The notes: generated by a model not told the origin, from the sequence alone. A stretch of DNA of 40,623 bases from Alphaproteobacteria bacterium (GCA_030428915.1 JAUIDM010000002.1:1-40623); one strand, 5' to 3'. Positions 16,301 through 24,991 are shown, counted from the stretch's first letter. Numbers and translations: made by a program.

Positions 16301-18693
16301 GTCACTCTCCAGAAATCAGGGCGGTCGCGGTAATCGGGACCGACAAGGGCCTCGCCCTTCTCCATGCCGCCGAGGATGGTCACGAGGGGGCCAAGGGCGC
16401 TGAGATCGGCGTCGATCACCACCGAACCCCGGTCATCGCGCACGAGGGCCAGCCGGGAGGCGGAGCCGACGCCCAAGAGCACGTCGAGTTCCTTCTCGCT
16501 TAGGCCGAGCATTGCGTAATCCGCGGCCGAGGCGCGGATGTTGGGCAGAAGCACCTGGGTCGGCACCGCTTCCACGATGGTCTTGCCGGTCCGCGTGCGC
16601 TCGAGCTGGCTGGCATATTGGGTCATCATCACGACGACCGCGTTTTGCTTGCGCGCGGTCACCAGCCAGTTCGAAAGCCGCTCCGCGAAATACGCGTTGT
16701 CGAGCGCCTTCCATGCCTCGTCGATGACAATGATCGTGGGCTTGCGGTCCTCGATCACCCGCTCGACCCGGCGGAAAAGGTAGGACAGGACCGCCATGCG
16801 TTCCCGCTCGCTCTCGGAATCGAGGATGCCGGTCAGATCAAAGCCCGCGACATCAGCGTCGGTGCTGCCCCCGATTTGGAACGTATCGTCTGCGTTCGCC
16901 CCGAAGATCCAACCGTAGCGGCCATCGGCCGTCCATTCCTGCATCCGCTCAAACAGATCGCCATCGTCATCGGTCGAGACGAGGAGCGAGGCGAAATCCG
17001 ACCAGTTTCGCAGCCCTGCGTTCCCGGCGCTGGCGTTCTGGCGCACGACCTCCTGCAGGCGGTTGGTTTGCACCGGGGTCAGGGGTCGGTCGCGGCGTTC
17101 GAGGAGGGTCGCGAGCCAGTCGGCAAGCCAGGCTTGGCCGCGCGGGTCGATCTCGGTCTGCAGTGGGTTCAGGCCCGTGGGCCGTCCCGCCCGCACGGTC
17201 GAATAGCTACCACCAAGCGCGCGGACGGCCATTTCCATGCCAGCCCGATAGTCGAAGACGAAGAGTCGGGCACCTGCGCGCCGGGCCATGGTCATGAGGA
17301 AAGCCGCCAGCACGGATTTGCCCGAACCGGGGCGCCCCAAGATCAGCGTATGGCCACCTGTGGGCTCGCGGTCCGGCGCGCCCTGTTCGTGGAAGTTGAA
17401 GCGGAACCCGCTGCGCTCGGGCGTCGGAAAAAGCGTGATCGGCACGCCCCAGGGCACTTGCGCGGCCGTCTTGCCGAGCGGCGTGCGGTGAAAGGTGGCG
17501 AGATCGGCGAAGTTGTGGTTGGTGATCGCAGCCTTGCGGCTGCGCGCGCCAGTGTTCCCCGGATGCTGCGCCATGAAATGCGCCCGTGCGCCGAAGGCTT
17601 CCGAGATCAGATTGATCCCGGAAGTGGCAGAGATGTTGCGGATTTCGGCCGCGATATCGTCAAGCGCGGCCTGGCTCCGCGCATAGACCGCCACGGTCAT
17701 GTGGTGCTCGCCGAAGATCAGACGTTTCGATTCCAGATCGTCCTGGGCCAGTTCCAGCTCCTGCGCGAGGCTGACCGCCCCGTCATTGGCGGCTTGCATC
17801 AGCCGCAGCTGCCGCTTGATCCGTCCCGCCATGATGTTGGCGTTGATCGGCACGAAAGAATGGGTGACTACCATGTCGACGGGTAGGTTCAGCTCGTCGA
17901 GCATCAGGCTGTCGGTCTTGGCGGGGTAGTTCTTCACCGCAAAGATCGCCCCGAGCTTGTTGCCGACAGCACCATCGGACAGCGCAATTGTCTCGCCGCG
18001 GAAGGTGACCCGGGTATTGGCCACATCCTCGGCGATCACGCCGAGGCGCGATCGCGGGAAGAGCGGGTGCTCTTCGCCGGTGTTGAGCGAGCCGAGAAAG
18101 CCCAGAAGCTCGCCGCTGCCGGCGGCAAGCAGGCGAGGCTTCAGCTCGTCGAAAGACGACAGCAGAAACCCCACGACTTCGTCGAGTTTGCGCAGACGAC
18201 GGGTCGTGTCCGCTGCATGTCGCGCACGCGACGCCCCCAGACCGAAGGGCAGACGGCTGCCTGTCTCGGGGCGCTTCAGCACGGTCAGGGTCAGGGTCTT
18301 GTCGCGAAGGCCTGCCCGACCCAGATGCGCGTGCCATCGTTTGTCGACGGCGGCGGCAAAGCCCTCGCCAGGGATGGGCGGCAGGGTCACGTCGACCGCT
18401 TTCGAGACCTTGTGCAGGTAGAAGGAAAATTCCGTCCCCACCTGTGCGACGATGCCTGCGAGAAGCCCGCCGATCCGGTCGAGATGCGCATCCTCGCTTG
18501 TGGTGCTGTTCACCCCTTCCAGCCGGATGCATTGCATCAGCTCGTTGCCGCGCGTCCGGATCGTCCGGTCGGTGACAAGGCTCACATAGGGCAGCATCGA
18601 CGAGAGCCGCTTCTCGCCCTTGACCCATGCGGGCAGCGCGGTAAGCGGATCGAGACCCTCAGCCACGTCATCGGCCAGTCCATCACGGGGCAT
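16297..18693 (-). CDS. virB4: Secretion ATPase VirB4
   Basis: A 798-residue VirB4/TrbE ATPase. The N-terminal CagE/TrbE/VirB domain includes the repeated family text FGEHHMTVAVYA and HTHSFVPINA-type segment (VVTHSFVPINANIM). The C-terminal RecA-like domain has Walker A GRPGSGKS at about 453-460 and Walker B TIIVIDEAWKAL, then MMTQYASQLERTRTGKTIVE. It energises pilus biogenesis with VirB11. It overlaps virB3 by 11 bases and the lipoprotein gene by 4. Confidence 0.95.
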   Translation of the reverse strand: MPRDGLADDVAEGLDPLTALPAWVKGEKRLSSMLPYVSLVTDRTIRTRGNELMQCIRLEGVNSTTSEDAHLDRIGGLLAGIVAQVGTEFSFYLHKVSKAVDVTLPPIPGEGFAAAVDKRWHAHLGRAGLRDKTLTLTVLKRPETGSRLPFGLGASRARHAADTTRRLRKLDEVVGFLLSSFDELKPRLLAAGSGELLGFLGSLNTGEEHPLFPRSRLGVIAEDVANTRVTFRGETIALSDGAVGNKLGAIFAVKNYPAKTDSLMLDELNLPVDMVVTHSFVPINANIMAGRIKRQLRLMQAANDGAVSLAQELELAQDDLESKRLIFGEHHMTVAVYARSQAALDDIAAEIRNISATSGINLISEAFGARAHFMAQHPGNTGARSRKAAITNHNFADLATFHRTPLGKTAAQVPWGVPITLFPTPERSGFRFNFHEQGAPDREPTGGHTLILGRPGSGKSVLAAFLMTMARRAGARLFVFDYRAGMEMAVRALGGSYSTVRAGRPTGLNPLQTEIDPRGQAWLADWLATLLERRDRPLTPVQTNRLQEVVRQNASAGNAGLRNWSDFASLLVSTDDDGDLFERMQEWTADGRYGWIFGANADDTFQIGGSTDADVAGFDLTGILDSESERERMAVLSYLFRRVERVIEDRKPTIIVIDEAWKALDNAYFAERLSNWLVTARKQNAVVVMMTQYASQLERTRTGKTIVEAVPTQVLLPNIRASAADYAMLGLSEKELDVLLGVGSASRLALVRDDRGSVVIDADLSALGPLVTILGGMEKGEALVGPDYRDRPDFWRVT

Positions 18694-18961
18694 AGCTGTC
18701 GCCCCCGTGGAGCTTGCGGTTCGTGGTCGGCGGGGTTTCCTGCAATGTGATCACCAGGACATCGAGAAAGTTCGGATCCCAGTCCGCGGCTTTCCAAAGC
18801 GCCGGCCAGGCCAATCCTGCGGCCAAGGCAACCACCCAGCTCTGCACCCAGAGAAACAGAAGCGTCGAGCCGAAGAGCCAGACCATGGCGTACATGATCG
18901 GCAAGCCCATCAGCTTGGGCGGCCTGAGAAGGCCGATGAACACGCGGGACTGGTCGGACAT
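18683..18961 (-). CDS. virB3: Type IV secretion protein VirB3
   Basis: A 92-residue membrane protein. N-terminal block RVFIGLLRPPKLMGLPIMY is the VirB3 signature region (RPxxxxG), followed by two closely spaced hydrophobic segments (AMVWLFGSTLLFLWVQSW; VVALAAGLAWPALW). VirB3 partners VirB4 at the inner membrane, and the gene lies directly upstream of virB4, as is usual. Confidence 0.88.
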   Translation of the reverse strand: MSDQSRVFIGLLRPPKLMGLPIMYAMVWLFGSTLLFLWVQSWVVALAAGLAWPALWKAADWDPNFLDVLVITLQETPPTTNRKLHGGDSYAP

Positions 18962-18970
18962 GGGTGCTTC

Positions 18971-19261
18971 TCAGGTCGTCCAGATTGCGGCGACGATGGT
19001 GGGGGCTGCGGCAATGCCTGCGATCGCGACCACGACCCAGAGCGCCTGGCGGAAATCGAGGATGCCGAAGAGCCAGGAGAGGAACACGCCGATCAGCGCG
19101 AGCGTGCCGATCACGATGCCCAACGGGCCGGTGATCGCATCGACGATGCCTTGGAGAAGCGTCTGCACGGGCGAGAGGTCGATGCTTTGGGCAAGCGCCG
19201 GTCCCGCCAGCACGATGAGGGCCATCGCGCCGAGCGCGACAATAGAAGATTTGGACGTCAC
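18971..19261 (-). CDS. virB2: Major pilin VirB2
   Basis: 96 residues with a cleavable signal (ends GPALAQ, about residue 25) and a ~70-residue mature pilin with two hydrophobic helices (GPLGIVIGTLALIGVFLSWLF and ALWVVVAIAGIAAAPTIVAAI) joined by a short polar loop. This is the VirB2/TrbC architecture. ATGA overlap with the virB1 stop. Confidence 0.9.
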   Translation of the reverse strand: MTSKSSIVALGAMALIVLAGPALAQSIDLSPVQTLLQGIVDAITGPLGIVIGTLALIGVFLSWLFGILDFRQALWVVVAIAGIAAAPTIVAAIWTT

Positions 19262-20028
19262 GAAAGGTCTCCTCTCAGCCGCTGGAACACGGCTGTCACA
19301 CGGGCCACATGGCCTTGGGTTTCTCGAAAGGGGGGAATGCCGCCATGGCGGGTGACCGCATGGGGACCGGCATTGTAGGCCGCGAGCGCCAGCGCGGGAT
19401 CGCCGAACTGCTCAAGCATCATCAGAAGGTAACGGGCCGAGCCGTCGAGGTTCTGGGCGATATCATGGGGGTCGACACCGAGCTCGTGGGCGGTGTCGGG
19501 CATGAGCTGGCCGAGCCCGATGGCCCCGACCGGGCTCAGCGCAAGCGGGTTATAGGCGCTCTCGACCTCGATATTGGCGCGGTAGAACAGCGCCCAATCG
19601 GTGACCGACAGGCCCGCCTGACGCAGAGCGTCATGGCTGCCGTAGCGCAGCGCGGTTGTTTCGATGGCGTGGAGGATTTCGGGTGAGGCGCGGACCGCGC
19701 GCGGGGCGACCGCTGCTGCAGCCGTCACATCGCTCAGGGGATCATCATCCCCGCGGGACTGCGGCGCTGCAAAAAGAAAGAGGCGATCTGGAAGGGGCCC
19801 ATTCCGGGCATCGTCGTCGCCGGTGAACGAGCGCAGGCTGCTCGTGGTCTCGGCCATGTCGATCAGTCGGCCATCGGGGCTGACCTGGAAGATGAAACCG
19901 TCGGCAAGGGCCGGGGGTGCTGAACAAACACCTGTACCCAATGCAACAACGAGCGCAAATGCGCGGTCAGTTGTCCTTGACCAGAACCGGGCCGGTTCGT
20001 GGCTCGGGCGTGCGCCCGGGTGCTGCAT
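19258..20028 (-). CDS. virB1: Lytic transglycosylase VirB1
   Basis: An exported SLT-family muramidase that opens the cell wall for the secretion channel. The domain carries the catalytic Glu in NIEVESAYNP, then ALSPVGAIGLGQLMPDTA and AAYNAGPHAV. From the ATG at 20028 the protein has 256 residues and a long basic n-region before the hydrophobic signal core (FALVVALGTGVCSAPPALA). That start lies 62 bases inside the upstream small gene. No ATG or GTG exists closer to the signal core, only a TTG (19941) inside it, so the start is uncertain. The frame is open further upstream to 20307, but that part is the shadow of the other gene. Confidence 0.85.
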   Translation of the reverse strand: MQHPGARPSHEPARFWSRTTDRAFALVVALGTGVCSAPPALADGFIFQVSPDGRLIDMAETTSSLRSFTGDDDARNGPLPDRLFLFAAPQSRGDDDPLSDVTAAAAVAPRAVRASPEILHAIETTALRYGSHDALRQAGLSVTDWALFYRANIEVESAYNPLALSPVGAIGLGQLMPDTAHELGVDPHDIAQNLDGSARYLLMMLEQFGDPALALAAYNAGPHAVTRHGGIPPFRETQGHVARVTAVFQRLRGDLS

Positions 20029-20326
20029 GGCGCTCGCGGGCGCCTTCGATGAGCGGGATGCTGGCAGTCGTGCAGCCCATGTCGGCAAGGAAGCTGACAA
20101 GTCCGACAATCGTCTTGAACTCGCGAACCTTGAGATAGCTACGGCTCGTGACGAGCATCTTGTCGTCACGCCCGTCTTCAGCAACGGCACGGATGACCCA
20201 TGTGCCGTACCAACTGTTATGGCGCTTTTCGGCGCCTTCCTTGCAGACCACCTCGATAAGGTAGTGTTCGGCCAGCAGGCCGCGCAATCCGTCTTCTGTA
20301 ACCACATTCGGTGCTTCTTCTATCAT
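19967..20326 (-). CDS. Conserved-looking small cytoplasmic protein, first gene of the virB operon
   Basis: 119 residues, starting MIEEAPNVVTEDG at the ATG preceded by AAGGGAAGG. It lacks a signal peptide or membrane segment. The body (YLIEVVCKEGAEKRHNSWYGTWVIRAV, TSRSYLKVREFKTIVGLVSFLADMG) reads as a compact alpha/beta protein with a charged Pro-rich tail. It is preceded by the best promoter of the region and followed by overlapping virB1, so it is probably the operon's leader gene and may regulate it. Function unknown. Confidence 0.7.
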   Translation of the reverse strand: MIEEAPNVVTEDGLRGLLAEHYLIEVVCKEGAEKRHNSWYGTWVIRAVAEDGRDDKMLVTSRSYLKVREFKTIVGLVSFLADMGCTTASIPLIEGARERHAAPGRTPEPRTGPVLVKDN

Positions 20327-20392
20327 GGCCTTCCCTTGGGTCCTTTCCTGCCTGAGGTGCAGTACCGGTCCCACGGGTTCGAAACACCGTGG

Positions 20393-20421
20393 GCGATACA
20401 AGACAACATGAACGATGGCAA
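20393..20421 (-). promoter_or_regulatory. Promoter of the virB operon (copy 1 of a repeated element)
   Basis: On the minus strand, -35 TTGCCA (20421-20416), 17-bp spacer, -10 TATCGC (20398-20393). The whole ~30-bp block, including a TGTTGTCTTG stretch in the spacer, recurs upstream of the genes at 25019 and, more weakly, 25914. A start point near 20386 would give a ~60-base leader before the first gene. Sigma70-like by spacing; a regulator site is equally possible. Confidence 0.6.
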
Positions 20422-20436
20422 GACAATTAAAACGAC

Positions 20437-20466
20437 TTGACGCAGATTGCCTTGCTCCGATAACGG
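20437..20466 (+). promoter_or_regulatory. Possible divergent promoter for the gene at 20521
   Basis: TTGACG at 20437-20442 and GATAAC at 20459-20464, 16 bp apart, on the plus strand. It would drive the small exported-protein gene away from the virB operon. Match is moderate. Confidence 0.4.
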
Positions 20467-20498
20467 TGATAGCTGACAAAGCCGTGATCTTAAAGGCG

Positions 20499-20513
20499 GC
20501 AAAGGAGTTTTGC
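20499..20513. promoter_or_regulatory. Palindrome GCAAAGGAGTTTTGC around a ribosome-binding site
   Basis: The arms GGCAAA and TTTGCC (20498-20503 and 20509-20514) pair perfectly, with the Shine-Dalgarno-like GGAG in the 5-base loop, just before the ATG at 20521. A near copy (13 of 15 bases) lies at 25843-25857 before the winged-helix gene. It could be an operator, or an RNA hairpin presenting the ribosome-binding site. Confidence 0.45.
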
Positions 20514-20520
20514 CCTGCAC

Positions 20521-20796
20521 ATGTCCTGTGCGTGCAACATTCCCCTGGCGCTGCTGATCACCGTCCTTGTGGTGAGTGGTCCGGCCCATGCCTGCATTCC
20601 GCCCGAACGGCCGTTCCTGCCCGCATCGCGAGAAGACATGCGCGCCTATGCGGACCTGATCCGGGGGGATTTCGAGGCCTACATCGCCGACGCGCAGAAC
20701 TACTTCCGTTGCATCGACGAGGAACGCGCGCGGGCCTTTATCGAAGCCAGGGAAGTGAGCGAGGAATACGGGCGGTTCGTCGAGGCTGTCGAGTAG
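20521..20796 (+). CDS. Small exported protein, unknown function
   Basis: 91 residues: hydrophobic signal (IPLALLITVLVVSGPAHA) with a Cys directly after the likely cleavage site, then a short acidic helical domain (SREDMRAYADLIRGDFEAYI, YFRCIDEERARAFIEA). AAAGGAG lies upstream, slightly far (13 bases). It is divergent from the virB operon and shares the 200-bp regulatory gap with it, so it is probably part of the conjugation backbone. No family name is certain. Confidence 0.7.
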   Translation: MSCACNIPLALLITVLVVSGPAHACIPPERPFLPASREDMRAYADLIRGDFEAYIADAQNYFRCIDEERARAFIEAREVSEEYGRFVEAVE

Positions 20797-20976
20797 CCCC
20801 TTCCCGCCGGCACTGGGCACCCCTCATCCTGTGCCGATGATACGGCGATGATTTTGCTAGAGGATGTTCGGTCTGTAACCCGTCCAAGGCACGCCACGCA
20901 TCAGTTGCTTATGCGGCGACCATGCGGTTCAATCAGGGTTCGTCTCCGGCCAATTTACAGAAAGGATTTACACCCC

Positions 20977-21978
20977 GTGTCTTTGCGTTTCTGGCAACGT
21001 ATCCGTCTTGCGCCCGGGGTGACGCTGAACCTCTCGAAATCGACAGCATCTCTGTCGTTCGGACCGCGCGGTGCCAAATACACTGTCAGCCCCCGGGGAA
21101 ACCGGGCCACACTCGGGCTGCCGGGCACGGGCCTCTTCTACACCATTCAGGACCGCAAGGGCGCGCGTGCAGCCACCCCAACACGGGACAAGCTGTCCCT
21201 CGGGTTTTTCCGAAGGCTCGTGACCCCACCCGAGGAAAAGGCGCTCATAGACGGGCTGCGTGCGCTCAACGACGGTGATGAGAATGCGGCGCTGTCCCAG
21301 CTGGAAGCCGCAAGCGATCTGCCCGACTCCGCCTGGATGGCCGGCATGATCCGCTTGAAGCAGGAGGCATTTGCGCGGGCGCGCGGGCATCTGGAAAGCG
21401 CGCTTGCGGCGGGCGACAGGCTAGGCGCGCAGTTCGCGAAATATGACCTCTCGCCCCAAATCACCCTGCCGATCGCCAAGGGCATCTTTGCTCACATCTC
21501 CCCCACCGAGCGCGGCACACGGCTTGCGCTGGTGGAACTGTGCGAGGCGAGCGGAGACGCCGAAGGCGCGGCGCAGCATCTCGAGCAGCTGATGGTCATC
21601 GCACCGGAGGATCCCGTGGTGCTCTTGTCCTTCGTCCAGATCGCGCTCGACGTACCCCAAGATCACAACCTGCTCGACCGGGTGATCGCCCTGACCGTGG
21701 CCACCCAGAATGAGACACCGATCGACACGGGCATTCTGCTCTACCGTGCTCGGGCGCTCGCGGCCCGCGGCCTGCTCGACGCCGCCATCGACGTGCTCAC
21801 CCGCGCGGGCCGCCGTCGCAAGGACCGCCCCGATCGTCTTCTCCACCAGATCCGTCATGACCGCGCGGAGCTTTACGAACGCGTGGGTCGCAAGGCCCAG
21901 GCACGCCGTGAGTTCGAGAAGCTCTTCGTGGAGGCACCGGAGTTTGAAGGCTTGGCAGAGAGACTGGGGTTAACGTGA
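20977..21978 (+). CDS. DUF4236 domain protein with C-terminal TPR-like repeats
   Basis: 333 residues from a GTG at 20977 with AAAGGA ten bases upstream; the frame is open to 20848, but the DUF4236 domain begins exactly at this GTG. Residues 1-55 (SLRFWQRIRLAPGVTLNLSKS, then SFGPRGAKYTVSPRG, LGLPGTGLFYTI) match the DUF4236 pattern of short beta strands with GxPGTGL. Residues ~90-333 are helical repeats of the TPR/Sel1 kind (ALSQLEAASDL, ARGHLESALAAGDRLG, AAQHLEQLMVIAPEDP, ALAARGLLDAAIDVLTRAGR). No signal peptide. Probably a scaffold protein; role unknown. Confidence 0.75.
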   Translation: MSLRFWQRIRLAPGVTLNLSKSTASLSFGPRGAKYTVSPRGNRATLGLPGTGLFYTIQDRKGARAATPTRDKLSLGFFRRLVTPPEEKALIDGLRALNDGDENAALSQLEAASDLPDSAWMAGMIRLKQEAFARARGHLESALAAGDRLGAQFAKYDLSPQITLPIAKGIFAHISPTERGTRLALVELCEASGDAEGAAQHLEQLMVIAPEDPVVLLSFVQIALDVPQDHNLLDRVIALTVATQNETPIDTGILLYRARALAARGLLDAAIDVLTRAGRRRKDRPDRLLHQIRHDRAELYERVGRKAQARREFEKLFVEAPEFEGLAERLGLT

Positions 21979-22345
21979 ATCGTTCGACGGGTCGGGCGGG
22001 AAGTTGCCGTTCGCTGCGCATTGGATGAATGACCCAGGTTCGTAGTGGAGCGGACGTTCGGTGCCCCGCCGTTGGTCAGCCATCGCCCCCTCGGCTCTCG
22101 TCATCCGCTGATTATGAATAATGACCCTCGTAAGGTAAGATGGGCGCTTTTCGGTTCTCGAGATAAAAGTTAACCCTTTCCGTAGGTTGGATCGATCCTG
22201 AAATGGATCTGCCAACATTTCTCGGGTATGTGGGCCGATCGCTCTACGCACTCGGCCATGTCAATGGTGACTTTCGTTAGTGTATGGGTTTGACTATTCT
22301 CAAAGTGGCGAAATTCGGCGCTGACTAATTACGGTAGGTATTTAA
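21979..22345. other. AT-richer intergenic region before the MBL gene
   Basis: About 367 bases without a convincing gene; the minus-strand frame at 21970-22251 has no recognisable protein. The second half (about 22120-22345) is clearly richer in A+T than the rest of the window, which suggests that the following gene arrived by transfer. TTGACT at 22289-22294 may be a -35 box. AGG seven bases before the GTG at 22346 serves as ribosome-binding site. Confidence 0.4.
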
Positions 22346-23854
22346 GTGGCGAGAAGTATCACTGACGAGGAAATCGGCTTGATAAAGGCCTTACTTGCTA
22401 GAGGCGAGCGCAATGTAGACATACAATTCCATTTTAACCGGCCAGATAGGCCAGTCAACTCTGGGCGCATTAGTCAAATTAGTAACGGAACTTACGGGCC
22501 AAACGTCCCTGCTGCATCACAAGTTGAGCTCGCGAACTTCCTTGCGATTTTTCAGGTTGCTGGGGTTAGCGTGGCCAAGGATGCGTGGCGGGTTGCGTAT
22601 CGCTTCCACCCCGTGGGACAAGGCATGCTCCACTCTGGCGAATTGCGTCAGGGAAGCCGCCAGCCTTTCACTTGGGTATATGATTGCGGCAGCGTCACCG
22701 CGGCAGCACAGGTCGAGAGCGAGCTCAATGACTTATGCACCGCGCGCAACGCTGCGCCTGGATCAAAACCCAGTCTCGATTTTGTCGCTCTGTCTCATTT
22801 CGACGCCGACCATATTTCCGGCCTCGTGTACCTGCTTGGGCTTTTCGAGGTGAAGATGATCCTCCTGCCCTTCCTGCAGCTCTGGCAGCGGTTCTGGATC
22901 GCGGCATCATCTGATGATCTCGACGCAGACTTTCTGCGGTTTCTAGTCGATCCCGCCGGCTACCTCCGTGACGTAGACGGAGGTGGGGAGGCGAGGATCG
23001 TTTTCGTGCCACCGAGCGCGGACGGCCCCCCGCCCCCGCCCGCGCCCGACGCCGGTCCGCCCGTCGGTCCGCGTGGGGAGGTCGACGACCGGCCGATGAA
23101 ATTACGACTGGAGACTGAACGCGTCCTAGACGTGGTCGGCGGCGAGATCCCCGGCGTGACAGGGCAGCGCCTGTCGGCGGCGGAATTCCTGAAAATGGGA
23201 TCGGTGCTCGACATCGACGGATTATGGGAGTTCGTCCCGTATAACGATGCACACCAAGCCAAGCGTTGCCCGGCAGGTTTCCCGGCGACCGTCGAGCCGC
23301 TGATCAAGACCTTGCTAGACGCCAACCATCCGGCCGATCGGAAAAAGGCCCAGGATGCACTTAAAGCCCATTATGACACGACCTTCGGCAACAGCGCCTA
23401 TCGCCGCAATATCATCTCACTGTTCCTGTACGGCGGTCCGGTGTCGACACCTGCCGAGGCCTATTTCAAGACCGGCGAGACACAACTTGGCAATATGGCC
23501 TGTCACCACAAGCCAGATAGGCCGCGCCTATCCGCGACCCATTTCTCGATGCTGTTCACAGGAGATGGTTCGCTGAACTCAAAGCCGCGCCGGACTGGGT
23601 TCGAGAATTTCTTCACGCCCTATGGCCGCCTCAGCAAGGCCTCGGTTTTCCAAGTGATGCATCATGGCGCGTCCGGGAACTCGTCGCCCGAGGCCGCAGC
23701 CCTTGTGATGCCGCGCGCGAGCATCTTTTGTTCCGACCCCAGCAAGGGCCAAAAGCATCCCGATGCTGACGTGTTGCGGCAGTTCTGGCCCTATAACTGC
23801 ATCCAAGTCGATGATGCGATCGGCTGGCTGATGCTTGGGGTGTTCGTGTTCTAG
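22346..23854 (+). CDS. HTH protein fused to a ComEC-like metallo-beta-lactamase domain
   Basis: 502 residues. Residues 1-62 form a helical DNA-binding-like domain (ITDEEIGLIKALLARGERN, VNSGRISQISNGTYGPNVP). Residues ~85-165 and ~395-500 form a split metallo-beta-lactamase fold of the ComEC/Rec2 kind: FHPVGQGM, VYDCGS, ALSHFDADHISGL (HxDxDH at 151-156), later MLFTGDGSLN and QVMHHGASGNSS. Between them is an insert with a Pro-rich linker (~232-250). There is no signal peptide or membrane segment, unlike full ComEC. ComEC-type MBL domains are nucleases, so a soluble nuclease with its own DNA-binding domain is plausible. It starts at GTG after AGG. No partner gene is obvious. Confidence 0.8.
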   Translation: MARSITDEEIGLIKALLARGERNVDIQFHFNRPDRPVNSGRISQISNGTYGPNVPAASQVELANFLAIFQVAGVSVAKDAWRVAYRFHPVGQGMLHSGELRQGSRQPFTWVYDCGSVTAAAQVESELNDLCTARNAAPGSKPSLDFVALSHFDADHISGLVYLLGLFEVKMILLPFLQLWQRFWIAASSDDLDADFLRFLVDPAGYLRDVDGGGEARIVFVPPSADGPPPPPAPDAGPPVGPRGEVDDRPMKLRLETERVLDVVGGEIPGVTGQRLSAAEFLKMGSVLDIDGLWEFVPYNDAHQAKRCPAGFPATVEPLIKTLLDANHPADRKKAQDALKAHYDTTFGNSAYRRNIISLFLYGGPVSTPAEAYFKTGETQLGNMACHHKPDRPRLSATHFSMLFTGDGSLNSKPRRTGFENFFTPYGRLSKASVFQVMHHGASGNSSPEAAALVMPRASIFCSDPSKGQKHPDADVLRQFWPYNCIQVDDAIGWLMLGVFVF

Positions 23855-24113
23855 GTCGTTAAGGTCGTTCCCGACTGCTGTATGGGCGACAACGGTTCGA
23901 AACAGATAACCGGTCGTCCAACGGCGATGCCCGTATAGTCGCTCTTTGGCGCAAAGAAGTGCCATCGAGCCCCGATCGGGCCTTGGCGTATGACTCCGGC
24001 CTGTCAGTCCATGCCGCACGATGTCGTTGATGACCGGTTCAGGGAAGCTGCGCTGCAGCGAAGGGCTTTTCTGAGAACGGCCGCTCAGGGCCGGGCACGT
24101 CAGTTGTGGCGCT
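23855..24113. other. Intergenic region between the MBL and rhomboid genes
   Basis: 259 bases between convergent genes. A long minus-strand frame (23579-24367) crosses it but overlaps both real genes and looks like a shadow. A 10-bp palindrome CCCGATCGGG lies in the middle. No terminator with a T run is visible. Confidence 0.35.
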
Positions 24114-24767
24114 TCACTCCAGATCGACGTCGCCCAAGCGCGGTGCATGGACATGCGTTCGGACCAAGAACGCAGCGGCAGCGCCGGCGATGGCACCGAA
24201 GAGGTGCGCCTCCCACGACACGCCGGGTTGGCCCGGAAGAACGCCCCAGAGAATGGAGCCATAGAGAACACCGACCACCAATGCCGCGCCCAGCGTGATC
24301 GGCGAGCGATCCACGAGGCCACGCACGACGAGGAAGCCGAACCAGCCGAAGACCAGCCCTGACGCACCGATATGAGTGGCCGAGCTGCCGAACAGCCAGA
24401 CGAGAGCGCCGCCGAGCCCGATCACCACGGCGTTCACCGGCAGCAAGGCCCGCGTGGTTGTTGCCACCAGCAGTCCACCCATCACCAGCAGCGGTGGCGT
24501 ATTGGCCATCAGGTGCCCGAAGCTTCCATGCAGGAGGGGCATTGCGATGATACCATCCAACCCACCGAGGTACCGTGGGATCAGCCCGAACGCCGGGTTC
24601 AGGCCGTAGCCGGTGATCCAGTTGACGACCTGGATCGCCCAGAGCACGGCGATAAACGCGACAAGCGCCGCGGCGCGCCGCAGGAAGGCGCGCATTTGAT
24701 CCCGGTTCATCATGGGGGCGACAGTAGACGTCTCCGCAAGGCCTTCAACGGCTTTCGCTCGCTTCAT
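24114..24767 (-). CDS. Rhomboid-family intramembrane serine protease
   Basis: 217 residues with six hydrophobic segments. Catalytic Ser is in [11 protein letters not shown] (about residue 136) and catalytic His in [11 protein letters not shown] (about 188). The oxyanion-region motif [10 protein letters not shown] gives the HxxxN pair (85, 89), so the active site is complete. The first 18-19 residues are polar; the true start may be one of the two Met codons at 24713/24710 rather than 24767. Neither has a strong ribosome-binding site. Monocistronic, substrate unknown. Confidence 0.88.
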   Translation of the reverse strand: MKRAKAVEGLAETSTVAPMMNRDQMRAFLRRAAALVAFIAVLWAIQVVNWITGYGLNPAFGLIPRYLGGLDGIIAMPLLHGSFGHLMANTPPLLVMGGLLVATTTRALLPVNAVVIGLGGALVWLFGSSATHIGASGLVFGWFGFLVVRGLVDRSPITLGAALVVGVLYGSILWGVLPGQPGVSWEAHLFGAIAGAAAAFLVRTHVHAPRLGDVDLE

Positions 24768-24785
24768 AGGATGCGGCTATGGGAC

Positions 24786-24809
24786 CGAGGTTCAGGGCGG
24801 AGAACCTCG
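24786..24809. promoter_or_regulatory. Inverted repeat upstream of rhomboid gene (first of two)
   Basis: CGAGGTTC (24786-24793) and GAACCTCG (24802-24809), perfect 8-bp arms around an 8-base loop, in the gap between the divergent rhomboid and exported-protein genes. Could be an operator or part of a structured RNA. Confidence 0.4.
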
Positions 24810-24851
24810 CCACGGCTCAAACCAAGAGCGCGGCTGCCTACCGATGGCTAT

Positions 24852-24873
24852 GATGAGGCATCAGAGCCTCATC
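24852..24873. promoter_or_regulatory. Inverted repeat upstream of rhomboid gene (second of two)
   Basis: GATGAGGC (24852-24859) and GCCTCATC (24866-24873), perfect 8-bp arms around the loop ATCAGA, 42 bases after the first repeat. No T run follows on either strand, so it is not a typical terminator. Confidence 0.4.
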
Positions 24874-24962
24874 TCCAAGAATGGTGAACGCCTTTCCACC
24901 CCTTGTCGCTCTCTTTCGAAGCACGACCGAGGCGAACGCCGTTTCTTGGCGATCAAATCTGC

Positions 24963-24991
24963 TTGCTATCGTAAGTGTTGTTTTGTATCGC
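24963..24991 (+). promoter_or_regulatory. Promoter of the gene at 25019 (copy 2 of the repeated element)
   Basis: -35 TTGCTA (24963-24968), 17-bp spacer, -10 TATCGC (24986-24991). The block is nearly the same as the one before the virB operon, including TGTTGTTTTG in the spacer. The start codon is 28 bases downstream of the -10. Confidence 0.6.

Noticed and set aside
16618-17886. 422-codon plus-strand frame
   Set aside because: Entirely antisense to virB4, which has complete motifs; the frame is a by-product of high GC codon use.
23579-24367. 262-codon minus-strand frame across the gap before the rhomboid gene
   Set aside because: It overlaps the 3' ends of two well-supported genes in other frames and shows no domain.
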